A stretch of 64,000 nucleotides of DNA from Natronosalvus vescus (GCF_023973145.1 NZ_CP099546.1:1798001-1862000); one strand, 5' to 3'; counted from the stretch's first letter, positions 17,260 through 26,243 are shown. The notes: generated by a model from the sequence alone, not told the origin. Numbers and translations are program-made.

Positions 17260-19992
17260 TCAGCTGTCGCCCCCAGCCACTGCCGGGCCGTCAGCACCGG
17301 CCTCTTCGGCGTCAACGCCGCGCGACCGGTTTTGGTTGGAGAGGACGACCAGCATCACGAGACCGATCGCCCGGAGGGTGCCGGTGATCGAGAAGATGAG
17401 CAGATCCGAGGGGATACCGGCGAGGGTGAAGATCCCTTCGGCGATCAGGAGCGGAATCTCGGGTACCATCAACAGGATGGAGGCGACGGCGTAGAGCGCG
17501 CGATTGAGCGGCCTGACGCTGGCGTACTGGTAGCCGATGATCGTCACCCCGAGGGCGTACACCCCGAGGAACATCCCGGTCACGGGGATCACGACTTCGG
17601 GGACGAAGAAGCCGAGGTCGGCGACGTCAGCCCAGCCGATGACGTACCACTCTTCTTCGCCCTCGCGGAGGAACATGATCCCCGGCGAGAAGACGAACGC
17701 GAACGGCACCAGCACTTTGTTCAGCGAGAGCAGGAAGGCGATGATCGCCGTCGCGAATTCATCGGCTTTGGCGACCCCGGCCCCGGCGAAGGCGGCGACG
17801 GCGACCGGCGGGGTCACGTCCGCCATCAGCCCGAAGTAGAGCACGTAGAGGTGGGCCGCGAGGATGGCGATCCCGGCGGCTTCGATGGGCCCACCGAGCA
17901 TCGCGATCAGGATGATGTACATCGCCGTCGTCGGCATCCCCATTCCGAAGATGATCGAGCCGATGCCGGTCAGGACGAGCAAGACCAACATCGAGCCCCC
18001 GCTGACGGCGTCGATGAGCGCCGCGAGGTTCGGCCCCAGCCCGGAAACGCTGATCACGCCGGGGATGACGCCCGCCGCCGCGACCGCGATCACGACCGTC
18101 GTCGCCGTCCGTGCTCCCGAATCCATCGACTTCAGCACGAACGTGCCGAAGCGATACGCACGGTTTCGCGAGAGCGTCGGCCGACCGATCCGTGAAGCGA
18201 CCTCGGTCGCCGTGTCGTCGACGGCGTCGTCGAGCTCGAGCAACGACGCATCCTCTCGTGGGCGGGCCAGCAAGAACGCGACGCTGACGAGCGTGACGAT
18301 CAGGCCGAGATCGCTGGCGGCGACGAACGCAGCATCCTCGAGGCCCAGACCAGCGCCCGCAGTCTCGAGGCCCAGAGCGACCTGGATCCCGTCGACGAGA
18401 CCGCCACCGACGGCGGCGTAGCTTGCGGCCTGGGCGAGCGCGAGGACGACGATCGTTCCGATCAACGGAACTCGAGAACGCTCGCTGTAGGCCGCGACGA
18501 ACGCGATGAGCGCGATCACGGAGACGATGGTGAACCAGCCGGCGCGGTTGATCGAGAACCGGGCGATCACGAGGAAGTACAGCAGGAGGACGATCGGCAC
18601 CAGGTAGAACCAGCCGGTACGAACGAGGAGCCTGGCGTCGGGCAACTCGGCCCGCGGAAGCCCACCGATGCCGCCGCGAACGGCCTCGAAGTGTACCATC
18701 ACCCACATCCCGAAGAAGAAGGCGATGGCTGGCAGGGTCGCGGCGATGATCACGTCCGCGTACGGGGTGCCCGTGAATTCGACGATCAAGAACGCGGCGG
18801 CACCCATCACGGGCGGAAGCATCTGTCCCCCGGATGAAGAGGAGGACTCGACGGCCCCGGAGAACTCGGGTGAGTACCCCGACCGCTTCATCAGCGGAAT
18901 CGTGAACGCACCCGTCGTCACCGTGTTGGCGATCGACGACCCCGAGAGCATCCCCATGAACCCGCTAGAGACGACACTGGCCTTCGCGGGGCCGCCCTTC
19001 CGGGTACCGGTCATCGAGTAGGCCAGATCGATGAACCACTTGCCGGCCCCGCTCATCTCGAGGAACGCGCCGAAGAGGATGAAGATGTAGATGAACCGGA
19101 CGCTCACCGTCACCGGCGTACTGAACACGCCAGCTTCGACGGTGTACCAGAGGTTGTAGACGATGTTCGCCCAGTTCTCGGGCTGGATCGCCAGCGCGCC
19201 GAGGGGGGAGTCACGCGGGATGACGTGGCCCCAGCGGGCGTAGACGATGAACATCCCGACCAGGCTCATGAGGAGGATGCCGAGTGCGCGCCGGGTGGCC
19301 TCGAGAACGAGCAAAAGGCCGAGGACGCCGAGCCAGAACGCGTATGAAACCTCGTCGAGCGGGATGCCGAGCCAGGCGATTCCCATCACGAGGGGCTCGA
19401 GGAATTGGACACCCTGGAACGTGAGCACCTCGTGGATCGCCTGGGTACCGTCGAACCGATGAACGGCAATCGTTCGGATTTCGTCGTACTGGGTGACGAT
19501 GTAGTGGGCCGGCAACAGCGCGAGGACGATCATCACGACGTCGATCGGCGTCACCCGGTTCATGTTGGGGTCGACGACGGCCCACCGAACGAACCCGGCG
19601 AGGCGTCGCACGCCTCGCGTCAACGGATGCCCGTCGCCGAACCGTCCACGGACGGCGGGTTCGATCCGACCCAGGCGGCGGGCGAGAAAGCCGTCCCCGC
19701 GACTGGCCGGAAACAGCAAGAAGGCGATCACGAGCGCGAACGTGACGTGAATCGCGTTGACCTGCAGCAACTGCAACGAGCCAAGGCGGAGCGTGCCGTA
19801 CAGCGGGAGCGTCAGTTCGAACGTGAAGCTGCGAGCGGCGATCCACATCTGGAACGCCGAGAAGGCGATGCCGATGAACGCGACGACGATGGCTGCCACG
19901 CCGGTGAGCGTTCGCCGTCGCTCGACCTCCTGTAGGATCTGCTCCTGTTCGGCCTCCGATAACTCGTCCGTGCCCCCAGTGTCTACGCTCAT
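17260..19992 (-). CDS. TRAP transporter fused permease (DctQM type)
   Basis: This 910-aa membrane protein of the TAXI-TRAP class is a secondary transporter driven by an ion gradient and fed by a solute-binding protein. The N-terminal ~250 residues hold the small-subunit-like helices. The DctM-like core follows, with the signatures GSSIANTVTTGAFTIPLMKRSGY, SSSSSGGQMLPPVMGAAAF and GMGMPTTAMYI. The C-terminal ~150 residues add further helices. A long charged loop near residues 610-630 separates two helix blocks. It is the last gene of a three-gene operon with a TAXI binding protein and a DUF1850 protein. The substrate is unknown; organic acids or glutamate are typical for the class. Confidence 0.93.
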   Translation of the reverse strand: MSVDTGGTDELSEAEQEQILQEVERRRTLTGVAAIVVAFIGIAFSAFQMWIAARSFTFELTLPLYGTLRLGSLQLLQVNAIHVTFALVIAFLLFPASRGDGFLARRLGRIEPAVRGRFGDGHPLTRGVRRLAGFVRWAVVDPNMNRVTPIDVVMIVLALLPAHYIVTQYDEIRTIAVHRFDGTQAIHEVLTFQGVQFLEPLVMGIAWLGIPLDEVSYAFWLGVLGLLLVLEATRRALGILLMSLVGMFIVYARWGHVIPRDSPLGALAIQPENWANIVYNLWYTVEAGVFSTPVTVSVRFIYIFILFGAFLEMSGAGKWFIDLAYSMTGTRKGGPAKASVVSSGFMGMLSGSSIANTVTTGAFTIPLMKRSGYSPEFSGAVESSSSSGGQMLPPVMGAAAFLIVEFTGTPYADVIIAATLPAIAFFFGMWVMVHFEAVRGGIGGLPRAELPDARLLVRTGWFYLVPIVLLLYFLVIARFSINRAGWFTIVSVIALIAFVAAYSERSRVPLIGTIVVLALAQAASYAAVGGGLVDGIQVALGLETAGAGLGLEDAAFVAASDLGLIVTLVSVAFLLARPREDASLLELDDAVDDTATEVASRIGRPTLSRNRAYRFGTFVLKSMDSGARTATTVVIAVAAAGVIPGVISVSGLGPNLAALIDAVSGGSMLVLLVLTGIGSIIFGMGMPTTAMYIILIAMLGGPIEAAGIAILAAHLYVLYFGLMADVTPPVAVAAFAGAGVAKADEFATAIIAFLLSLNKVLVPFAFVFSPGIMFLREGEEEWYVIGWADVADLGFFVPEVVIPVTGMFLGVYALGVTIIGYQYASVRPLNRALYAVASILLMVPEIPLLIAEGIFTLAGIPSDLLIFSITGTLRAIGLVMLVVLSNQNRSRGVDAEEAGADGPAVAGGDS

Positions 19993-20003
19993 GAGTGGTC
20001 TAA

Positions 20004-20618
20004 CTAGGTTCGTGTGCTTGCGTGGTGGCCAGGGTGGATATGTGTATGGGTGTGTATCACGCCGCTGGCCACGTGATCGTCTCGCCCGTCGCTGGTACTA
20101 TCTCCGAGAACGCGCTCGAGAACGTTCCGATCGTCGACGTCGACGGCGATGACCACCGGGCCGTTCGAGCGGTCGACGAGATCGAAGCGGTCGCCGCCGA
20201 CGATCAGTTCGTGACCGGCGATCGCCCCCGGTGTGACGCGCAACGTCTCGAAGGTGGTGTTCCGCTCGACGACGAATCCGTCGTCAGTCCGCTCGACCGT
20301 CTCGTCCGACGGCAGGCCAGCGCCGTGTGACTGAAACACCATTCTCGTCATCCGAAGCCGGTCGTCGTCGACCACGTAGACGTCATCGACCTGGGTTTTC
20401 TCGACGCTGTGGGTGTACGACAGCGTGACCTCGGTGCCGTCGTCGACCTCGACCGCGAGCAGTTGCTCGCCGGACTCGGCGTCGGAAACGACGAGCGTAC
20501 GCGTCGGCTCTGATTGCGCACTCGAGACGAGCGCGACGCTGGCCACGACGAGAACGAGGAGTGCGACGACGAGCGTTCGTCTCCGGCGGTGAAACACGAT
20601 CGAGCCTGTCGGTGCCAA
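20004..20618 (-). CDS. DUF1850 family protein of the TRAP operon
   Basis: This 204-aa protein has one N-terminal membrane helix or uncleaved signal (~14-34) and an extracytoplasmic beta-rich domain. The stretch LSYTHSVEKTQVDDVYVV is the DUF1850 hallmark. It sits 11 bases before the permease and 13 bases after the binding-protein gene, the usual place of this family in TAXI-TRAP operons. The C-terminus ends with a His/Thr-rich tail (HTHTHIHPGHH) that could bind metal, though it may be chance. The role in transport is inferred from context only. Confidence 0.8.
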   Translation of the reverse strand: MAPTGSIVFHRRRRTLVVALLVLVVASVALVSSAQSEPTRTLVVSDAESGEQLLAVEVDDGTEVTLSYTHSVEKTQVDDVYVVDDDRLRMTRMVFQSHGAGLPSDETVERTDDGFVVERNTTFETLRVTPGAIAGHELIVGGDRFDLVDRSNGPVVIAVDVDDRNVLERVLGDSTSDGRDDHVASGVIHTHTHIHPGHHASTRT

Positions 20619-20631
20619 AACGGGTCAGTCG

Positions 20632-21711
20632 TTACCCGAAGTAGGCCTCGGCACCCGGGTGGAGGTCGATCGGCATTCCGTCCTGGGCGGTGTCGGCGCT
20701 GATGAAGTCAGCTTTGATGCTGAAGTCGTCGGTGTTGTCGAAGATGGCCGTGGTGACCTCCTCGACGATTTCCTCGTCGACGCCGTCGTGAGTGGCGATC
20801 ATCGCCTGCACCGAGACGGTCTCGACGTCGTCGTCGACGCCGTCGTAGGTGCCGCCGGGGATCGTGTCTTCGGCCATCCACTCGGCGTCTTCTTGCACCT
20901 GATCCCGGACGTCGCCGTCGACGGAGACCAGCGCGATGTCCTCCGAGGAGGCGAGTTCCTCGACCGAGCCGACGGGCCACCCGCCGACGATGACCGCGGC
21001 GTCGATGTCGCCGTCGCGGATCTGGTCGGTGGCCGACGCGAAGTCGGTGTTCTGCTCGTCGAAGTCATCGATACCCGCGGACTCGAGGATCTGCAGCGCG
21101 TTGACCTGCGTCCCGCTGCCGAGGTCGCCAGTGTTGATCGTGGCGCCCTCGAGATCCTCGACGGATTCGATCCCCGAATCCGCCTGGGTGATGATGTGGA
21201 TCGTCTCGGGGTACAGCGTCGCGACCCCGCGAAGGTTCTCGATCGGCTCATCCTCGAAGTCCTCGATGCCAGTGCCGTTGTAGGCGAAGTAGGCGATGTC
21301 GTTCTGGATCAGCGCGAACTCGGCTTCCTCGCGACCAAGACTGCCGACGTTCTCGACGCTGGCACCGGTCGACTGCACCTGGAGGCCGTGTGGCGTGTGC
21401 TCCTCGACGATGGATTTCATCTCACCCGACAGCGGGTAGTACGTGCCGCCGGTACCGCCCGCGTGCCAGGAGAGGACTTCGCCGCCCTCGTCTGGATCGG
21501 CGTCACCGATGTCCTCCTCGTCGCCGTTTCCGTTACCGTTCCCGTTACCGTTGTCGTCGGTGTCGTCGGTGTCGTCGTCGCCATTACCGTTGCCATTACC
21601 GTTGCCGTTACCGTCATCGTCGACATCGTCACCAATACAACCGGCGATGCCGGCGAGTCCAGCAACCCCAGTTGCCGCAATGAAGCGGCGGCGTTTGATA
21701 CGTTGCACCAT
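20632..21711 (-). CDS. TAXI family TRAP solute-binding lipoprotein
   Basis: This substrate-capturing lipoprotein is exported and lipid-anchored. The N-terminus has RIKRRRFIAATG, a Tat-like twin-arginine region, then a lipobox ending in GIAGC. A low-complexity Asn-Gly / Asp linker of about 40 residues follows. The mature domain opens with SWHAGGTGGTYYPLSGEM and has IESVEDLEGATINTGDLGSGTQ, both typical of TAXI proteins. The first gene of the operon, it is preceded by an AAATATTAA promoter near 21748-21756. I prefer ATG 21711; an ATG two codons upstream is also possible. Confidence 0.9.
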   Translation of the reverse strand: MVQRIKRRRFIAATGVAGLAGIAGCIGDDVDDDGNGNGNGNGNGDDDTDDTDDNGNGNGNGNGDEEDIGDADPDEGGEVLSWHAGGTGGTYYPLSGEMKSIVEEHTPHGLQVQSTGASVENVGSLGREEAEFALIQNDIAYFAYNGTGIEDFEDEPIENLRGVATLYPETIHIITQADSGIESVEDLEGATINTGDLGSGTQVNALQILESAGIDDFDEQNTDFASATDQIRDGDIDAAVIVGGWPVGSVEELASSEDIALVSVDGDVRDQVQEDAEWMAEDTIPGGTYDGVDDDVETVSVQAMIATHDGVDEEIVEEVTTAIFDNTDDFSIKADFISADTAQDGMPIDLHPGAEAYFG

Positions 21712-21830
21712 GCACACTACCTACGTTCCGGGACGGGATTAATATTTTGCACGTACATTGATATCCACGCTGAATTTCAGTGCACTCTGACAATCTTCAC
21801 AGGTAACTGTCTCCACTTGGAACCTACGAA

Positions 21831-21844
21831 CCGAAACCTATAAT
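21831..21844 (+). promoter_or_regulatory. BRE and TATA of the S9 peptidase gene
   Basis: CCGAAACC is followed by TATAAT at 21839-21844. The TATA centre lies 26-27 nt before the ATG at 21868, which favours that codon over the GTG pair at 21859-21864. Confidence 0.65.
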
Positions 21845-21867
21845 CGGAACCAATCGGAGTGGTGACT

Positions 21868-24015
21868 ATGCACACGGTCGATCCCGCTGACGTTCACGAG
21901 ATCACACAGGTTTCCGATCCTCAGATCGCCCCTGATGGCGAACGAGTCGCGTTCGTCAGGAAACGTCCCACGGACGACGAGTCCTACGAGGCGACGGTGT
22001 ACGTGGTTCCTATCGGCGGCGACGAGCCGAGACAGTTCACCGTGAGCGAGGGCGTCGACAGCCAGCCCCGATGGAGTCCCTGTGGCTCGTACCTGGCGTT
22101 CGTCAGCACCCGCGGTGCCGACGACGACCGACCACAGCTCTGGATCCTCCCGACCGACGGCGGCGAGGGTCGACAGGTCACGAGCGTCGTCGGTGGCATC
22201 TCCCAACTCGAGTGGAGCCCCGACGGCTCTCGACTGCTGTTCTCCCAGTCCTCGACCGTCGAGGATCGTGAGGAGGGGCGCGATTTCGCCGTCGATCCCG
22301 AGTACGAGCCCGAGGCACCCGATCCTCGGGTGATCGATCGACTCGTCTATCGGGCCGCCCAGCGGTATATGGACGGCCGCCGAAGCCACGTCTACACCCT
22401 CGACGTCGCGACGGCGCTCGAGAACGGGGTCGTTACCGAGGGGGACAACGAGGCGATGGAACGACTCACCGACGGCGACACTGATTACGTTGCACCGACG
22501 TGGGGCGACGACGACACCATCTACTACGCGACCAAACGCGGCGAGGAACCCGACGACTCGATCGAGTTCGAGATCCTGGCCCACGACCTCCCGTCCGGCG
22601 ACGTCGAGTCGGTCGTCGAGACGCGGGGCTGGATCGCCTCGCTCGAGGGGACGACCGACGGTCGAATCGCCTACCCCTGGACGCCCGAGGAGGGGTTTAC
22701 GCTTCGCCAAACCGAGCTTAAGGTGTTCGATCGGCAGGACGACTCGGAGCGAACGGTCACCGCCGACCTCGATCGCACGATCGGCTTTGGCGGCTACGAG
22801 TGGGATCCGGACGAGGAGACCCTCTACTTCGGGACGCCCGACGAGGGGACGGTCGCGCTCTGGTCGGTTCCCGGCGACGCGAGCGAGGAACCGAGGCGCG
22901 TTCTCGGCGACGCCACCCTCGAGGGCTTTTCGGTGGGCGAGCACGCCGTCGCGTTCGTCCAGAGCGAGTGGGATCACCCCGGCGACGTGTTCGTCTCCAC
23001 GCGCGGCGGCAACGAGGCCACCCGACTGACACGGGTCAACGCCGACTACCTCGAGGATCGAGCCGTCGCCCAGCCCGAGGAGCTGTGGTACGAGAGCGAG
23101 CAGGGGCCGGTACAGGGCTGGCTGTTGATGCCGCCGGAGTTTGGGGGCGAGGCGCCACGCGCCTCGGAGTCGTCGAGCGGGCAGCGCCCGGGAGACCCCG
23201 AGGAAACGTATCCGCTGGTCGTCGAGATTCACGGCGGCCCCCACTCCCAGTGGACGACGAGCGGCACGATGTGGCACGAGTTCCAGAGCCTCGCCGCCGC
23301 CGGGTATGCCGTCTTCTGGTCGAATCCACGCGGTTCGGTTGGCTACGGCGAAGAGTACGCTGCGGCGATCGAACGCGACTGGGGAGACGTGACGCTGACC
23401 GACATCCTCGCTGGCGTCGACCTCGTCTGCGAGCGCGAGTACATCGACGCCGACGAGCAGTACGTTACCGGCGGGAGCTTCGGCGGGTTCATGACCGCCT
23501 GGACGGTCGGCCAGACCGACCGCTTCGGTGCCGCGGTCAGCCAGCGTGGTGTCTACGACTTCACCAGCTTCTACGGCTCGACGGACGCCTTCAAACTGGT
23601 CGAGGGCGACTACGGCGTCACGCCGTGGGAGGATCCCGACTTCCTCTGGGAGCAGTCCCCGGTCGCCCACGTCCCGAACGTGACCACGCCGACGCTGCTG
23701 ATTCACTCCGACCAGGATTATCGGACGCCCGCCAACACGGCCGAACTGTTCTACCTCGGGTTGAAAAAACACGGCGTCGACACCCGGATGGTGCGCTACC
23801 CTCGAGAGGGCCACGAACTCTCCCGCTCGGGCGAACCAGGCCACATGGTCGACCGAATCGAACGCATCGTCCGCTGGTTCGACGGCTACTCGACGTACAC
23901 CGAGGCGTCGCCAGCGCTCGAACGAGACCCGAACGAGGGACTCACGGCGGGCAGCGACGAGAACGGGGAGGAGGAGGACGACGCTGACGGTGACGACGAT
24001 TCCCAGGCCGACTGA
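21868..24015 (+). CDS. S9 family prolyl oligopeptidase / acylaminoacyl peptidase-like
   Basis: This 715-aa cytoplasmic serine peptidase trims short peptides. Residues ~1-420 form a beta-propeller of WD/TolB-like repeats (SQLEWSPDGSRLLFS, GGYEWDPDEETLYF). The alpha/beta-hydrolase domain starts at YPLVVEIHGGPHSQW. The nucleophile is about Ser537 in GGSFGGF, the Asp lies in HSDQDYRTP and the His in REGHELSRSG. Residues ~427-443 are an insertion encoded by a 48-nt palindromic repeat, between propeller and hydrolase. The C-terminal ~35 residues are acidic and disordered. An imperfect hairpin just after the stop may terminate transcription. Confidence 0.93.
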   Translation: MHTVDPADVHEITQVSDPQIAPDGERVAFVRKRPTDDESYEATVYVVPIGGDEPRQFTVSEGVDSQPRWSPCGSYLAFVSTRGADDDRPQLWILPTDGGEGRQVTSVVGGISQLEWSPDGSRLLFSQSSTVEDREEGRDFAVDPEYEPEAPDPRVIDRLVYRAAQRYMDGRRSHVYTLDVATALENGVVTEGDNEAMERLTDGDTDYVAPTWGDDDTIYYATKRGEEPDDSIEFEILAHDLPSGDVESVVETRGWIASLEGTTDGRIAYPWTPEEGFTLRQTELKVFDRQDDSERTVTADLDRTIGFGGYEWDPDEETLYFGTPDEGTVALWSVPGDASEEPRRVLGDATLEGFSVGEHAVAFVQSEWDHPGDVFVSTRGGNEATRLTRVNADYLEDRAVAQPEELWYESEQGPVQGWLLMPPEFGGEAPRASESSSGQRPGDPEETYPLVVEIHGGPHSQWTTSGTMWHEFQSLAAAGYAVFWSNPRGSVGYGEEYAAAIERDWGDVTLTDILAGVDLVCEREYIDADEQYVTGGSFGGFMTAWTVGQTDRFGAAVSQRGVYDFTSFYGSTDAFKLVEGDYGVTPWEDPDFLWEQSPVAHVPNVTTPTLLIHSDQDYRTPANTAELFYLGLKKHGVDTRMVRYPREGHELSRSGEPGHMVDRIERIVRWFDGYSTYTEASPALERDPNEGLTAGSDENGEEEDDADGDDDSQAD
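23148..23195 (+). repeat. 48-nt in-frame palindromic element, copy 1 (in S9 peptidase)
   Basis: Hairpin 1 is CGAGGCGC, loop CAC, GCGCCTCG (8-bp stem). After a 6-nt spacer comes a 23-nt block (23173-23195) containing CGGGC, loop AGC, GCCCG. The element spans exactly 16 codons' worth of DNA and is read through as EAPRASESSSGQRPGD. A second copy with the same layout and frame lies in the siroheme reductase gene. Confidence 0.75.
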
Positions 24016-24039
24016 TAGGGTACCAGTGTACCGTCTATC
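24014..24039 (+). terminator. Imperfect hairpin after the S9 peptidase stop
   Basis: GGTAC (24019-24023), loop CAGT, GTACC (24028-24032), extended by GATAG and CTATC with a two-base bulge. It overlaps the stop codon, so it could act as a terminator or 3' stabiliser. No clear T-run follows. Confidence 0.35.
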
Positions 24040-24393
24040 GCCGACCCTCTGGCGGGTGATCGGCGGTACGTGACTACAACGATCCCTGTGACTGCTCGCG
24101 TATGGCCTGAACACCGCGGAATCGTTTTCACCGTCGTGGTCGGGTCTGCGAACCCGGACTCGTTGTCGACGGCGCTCGAGAAGACCGTGATCACACTCGC
24201 TCGAGTGAGACTCTGCTGTCGATCCGGTGAAACGGCGCTGAGCATTCCTGCGTGAACTGGCGGGGTGCTCGACACACAGCGCAGATTGATCCACAGCCCT
24301 CTCGATCAACGTTCAGGCAGGGCTTGGGGTGACACTGTCAGAAACCAACGTACGCGGATAGTCCGTGAAACTGCCCCGATCGATGAACCGCGC
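24040..24393. other. Intergenic region between S9 peptidase and PCNA 3' ends
   Basis: The two genes converge here. About 350 nt with no frame that looks coding, no tRNA-like fold and no repeat. Confidence 0.5.
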
Positions 24394-25137
24394 TCAGTCG
24401 CTCTGAATCCGCGGGGCAAGCATGTAGGTAACCTGTCCCTGCCCCTCAGCGAAGCCGAAGTAGAGCTTGATGGGGAACTCCTCGCCCAGGTCGAGGGTGA
24501 CCTCCGTATCGCCGGGGATCGCCTTGTTCATGTCCTTCAGGTAATCCAGCGAGAACAGCGAGTGGGCCGGGCCCACCTGCAGGTCGATCAGGTCGTCGCT
24601 CGTGAGCTCGAGGTGGACGTCGTCGGTGTCCCCCTCCGCGTTGACGTAGAAGAACTCGTCGGCGTCGTCGACGCCCAGCGCGATGTGATCGCTCACCATG
24701 TCGGCCGCCTTCACCGAACGGTTGACGTCCTTCCCCTCGAGGACGACCCGTGCGGGCAGGTCGAGATCCGGGATGTCGGGCTCCTGGCGGATCGAGTCGG
24801 GATCGATCAGCGCCAGAGTGTACTCGAGTCCGTCGATCTGGATGTGCAGTTTGCGGGTCTCTTCGTCGAGTTCGAGCTGGATGAGCTGGCCGGATTCGGC
24901 CATGCCGGCGATGTCCTCGAGTCGGGAGAGGTCGACGCCGATCAGGCCGCCGTCGGCTTCGTAGGATTCGAACGCGGCCGCCTCGAGCGAGAGGTCGACC
25001 ATGCCGACGTTGGCGGGGTCGACGGCCCGAATGGAGAGTCCCTCCTCCTCGAGGTGGATCTTACACTCGTCGACCAGCACGCTGACGGAGTCGAGCGCGC
25101 TGGTGAGCGTTTCCGCGCTCACGATGGCCTTGAACAT
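24394..25137 (-). CDS. pcn: DNA polymerase sliding clamp PCNA
   Basis: This 247-aa ring-forming processivity factor tethers replicative polymerases and other partners to DNA. It begins [27 protein letters not shown], and includes [17 protein letters not shown] and [11 protein letters not shown]. The C-terminus [10 protein letters not shown] is the edge that contacts PIP-box partners. The length and two-domain layout match archaeal PCNA; the chain is very acidic. ATG 25137 is chosen because it is the family start. A TTTTTGTAC box near 25163-25170 on the coding strand gives leaderless spacing. Confidence 0.96.
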   Translation of the reverse strand: MFKAIVSAETLTSALDSVSVLVDECKIHLEEEGLSIRAVDPANVGMVDLSLEAAAFESYEADGGLIGVDLSRLEDIAGMAESGQLIQLELDEETRKLHIQIDGLEYTLALIDPDSIRQEPDIPDLDLPARVVLEGKDVNRSVKAADMVSDHIALGVDDADEFFYVNAEGDTDDVHLELTSDDLIDLQVGPAHSLFSLDYLKDMNKAIPGDTEVTLDLGEEFPIKLYFGFAEGQGQVTYMLAPRIQSD

Positions 25138-25374
25138 ATATGACGGGCTACGGACGGTCGGTACAAAAAGGCACCCTTTGGCGGCGAACAGGGTGGTCGA
25201 CTGGTGGCTGTCCGTCGCCGCTGTGACCCTCGACGTTCGGGTGCCCTCGAACACCCGCGACTCGAGCGGACTTATAGCGATTTCTGAACGTTCTGATACG
25301 GTCTGCTGTAGTCTCTTCCCGCTGAGTGCCGACCCGGTAGTGCAATCACCGGTAAAAAGTCACGGCAAACTGTA

Positions 25375-25875
25375 TCAGTGGCCCCCTTCTTCCCCCAGTT
25401 CACGGAGTTTCTTCTGCACTTGCGCGTAGACTTTCGGGTGCAGGTTCATCCCTTCGTCCACGAGGCTGTACAGGACGTCGGTTGCCTCGTCCCGCGTCAC
25501 GTCTCCTTCTTTCGTACACCTGAGCAACAACGTCGTCACCCACCAGCACTCGACACCGTGAGAGCGGGCAACGTCGATCAGCCCTTTGTCGTTCGCGAGA
25601 AGGATCTCCTCGTCGACATCCGCCAACAGGATCACCGACGCATCGGCCACTGCAATTCCTTCCATCGACGCCACATCGTCGGCTGTCTCCGGTGTCTCGT
25701 GGATAGCTGCGTCCGACAGAAACTCCTCGAGCGTCGCGGTACCGCGTTTCCCTTCCGTGAGGACTTCATCCCGAACGGCTTCCGTCGTCCGAATATCGTC
25801 AAAGGCGGTCGAGACGAGGTCGAGTCGTCCGATCCACGCGAGCGGAATCAGCGCGGAGGAATCGACGACGACCAT
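25375..25875 (-). CDS. PIN domain toxin-like ribonuclease
   Basis: This 166-aa PIN-fold protein is probably the toxin of a type II module that cleaves RNA. The acidic residues expected in the Mg2+ site are visible: D5 in VVVDSSALIPL, E about 37 in AVRDEVL, D about 78 in VADASVILLA and D about 96 in LLANDKGL. It resembles the PIN branch paired with UPF0175 antitoxins. Its ATG overlaps the antitoxin stop by one base (TAATG on the coding strand), so translation is coupled. Physiological targets are unknown. Confidence 0.85.
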   Translation of the reverse strand: MVVVDSSALIPLAWIGRLDLVSTAFDDIRTTEAVRDEVLTEGKRGTATLEEFLSDAAIHETPETADDVASMEGIAVADASVILLADVDEEILLANDKGLIDVARSHGVECWWVTTLLLRCTKEGDVTRDEATDVLYSLVDEGMNLHPKVYAQVQKKLRELGEEGGH

Positions 25876-26168
25876 TAGATGCGATCGAGGTCGCGTTCGA
25901 GGTCGTCCGTCGTGTACCCGACGTCGATTCCCTCGTCGGAAGCGAGGGTCACCATCTCGAGGTACGAGACGTCCGCCAGTTCCGCTGCCTTCCGCAGCGT
26001 GATACGGTGATCGCGGAGCTGGTCGAGGGCTCGCTCCGTGCGCCAGTCCGAGAGCCCCTGTCGGATCAGACGGCGAAGCACCTCGGATCGGTCGGCGCTC
26101 ATCTCCTCCTCGAGTTCGGCGAGCGCCTCCTCGTCGTCTTCCGGGATGCGCGTAGTGACGGTTTTCAT
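25875..26168 (-). CDS. UPF0175 antitoxin with RHH and HTH parts
   Basis: This 97-aa protein is upstream of and overlapping the PIN gene. Residues 1-~42 (MKTVTTRIPEDDEEALAEL, then SADRSEVLRRLIRQGLSDW) form a ribbon-helix-helix. Residues ~45-75 (ALDQLRDHRITLRKAAELA) form a UPF0175-type helix-turn-helix. The order antitoxin-toxin and the one-base overlap fit an autoregulated type II module. Two direct repeats of CGTTACGAT and one inverted GTAACG just upstream are probable operator sites. The module is short and self-contained, as horizontally acquired TA pairs often are. Confidence 0.82.
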   Translation of the reverse strand: MKTVTTRIPEDDEEALAELEEEMSADRSEVLRRLIRQGLSDWRTERALDQLRDHRITLRKAAELADVSYLEMVTLASDEGIDVGYTTDDLERDLDRI

Positions 26169-26209
26169 CGTTACGATTCACTCCGTTACGATACACAATA
26201 GTTGTAACG
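26169..26209. promoter_or_regulatory. Putative operator of the PIN/UPF0175 module
   Basis: CGTTACGAT occurs at 26169-26177 and 26184-26192 (15-bp period), and the inverse core GTAACG at 26204-26209. The first repeat begins one base upstream of the antitoxin start codon. Spaced direct repeats like this suit cooperative binding of RHH dimers. Confidence 0.5.
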
Positions 26210-26223
26210 GAAAACCTCATCTC

Positions 26224-26243
26224 CCGTTTCGAATCCGAAACGG
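26224..26243. repeat. Perfect 8-bp inverted repeat with 4-nt loop
   Basis: CCGTTTCG, loop AATC, CGAAACGG. It lies ~55 nt upstream of the antitoxin start and ~270 nt before rrmJ. It could be a regulatory site or a transcript boundary. The rest of the 26244-26512 interval shows no gene. Confidence 0.5.

Noticed and set aside
21838-24309. Long minus-strand open frame of over 800 codons opposite the S9 peptidase
   Set aside because: It is an antisense shadow caused by high GC and codon bias; the plus-strand gene has catalytic motifs and a promoter, and the shadow has neither.
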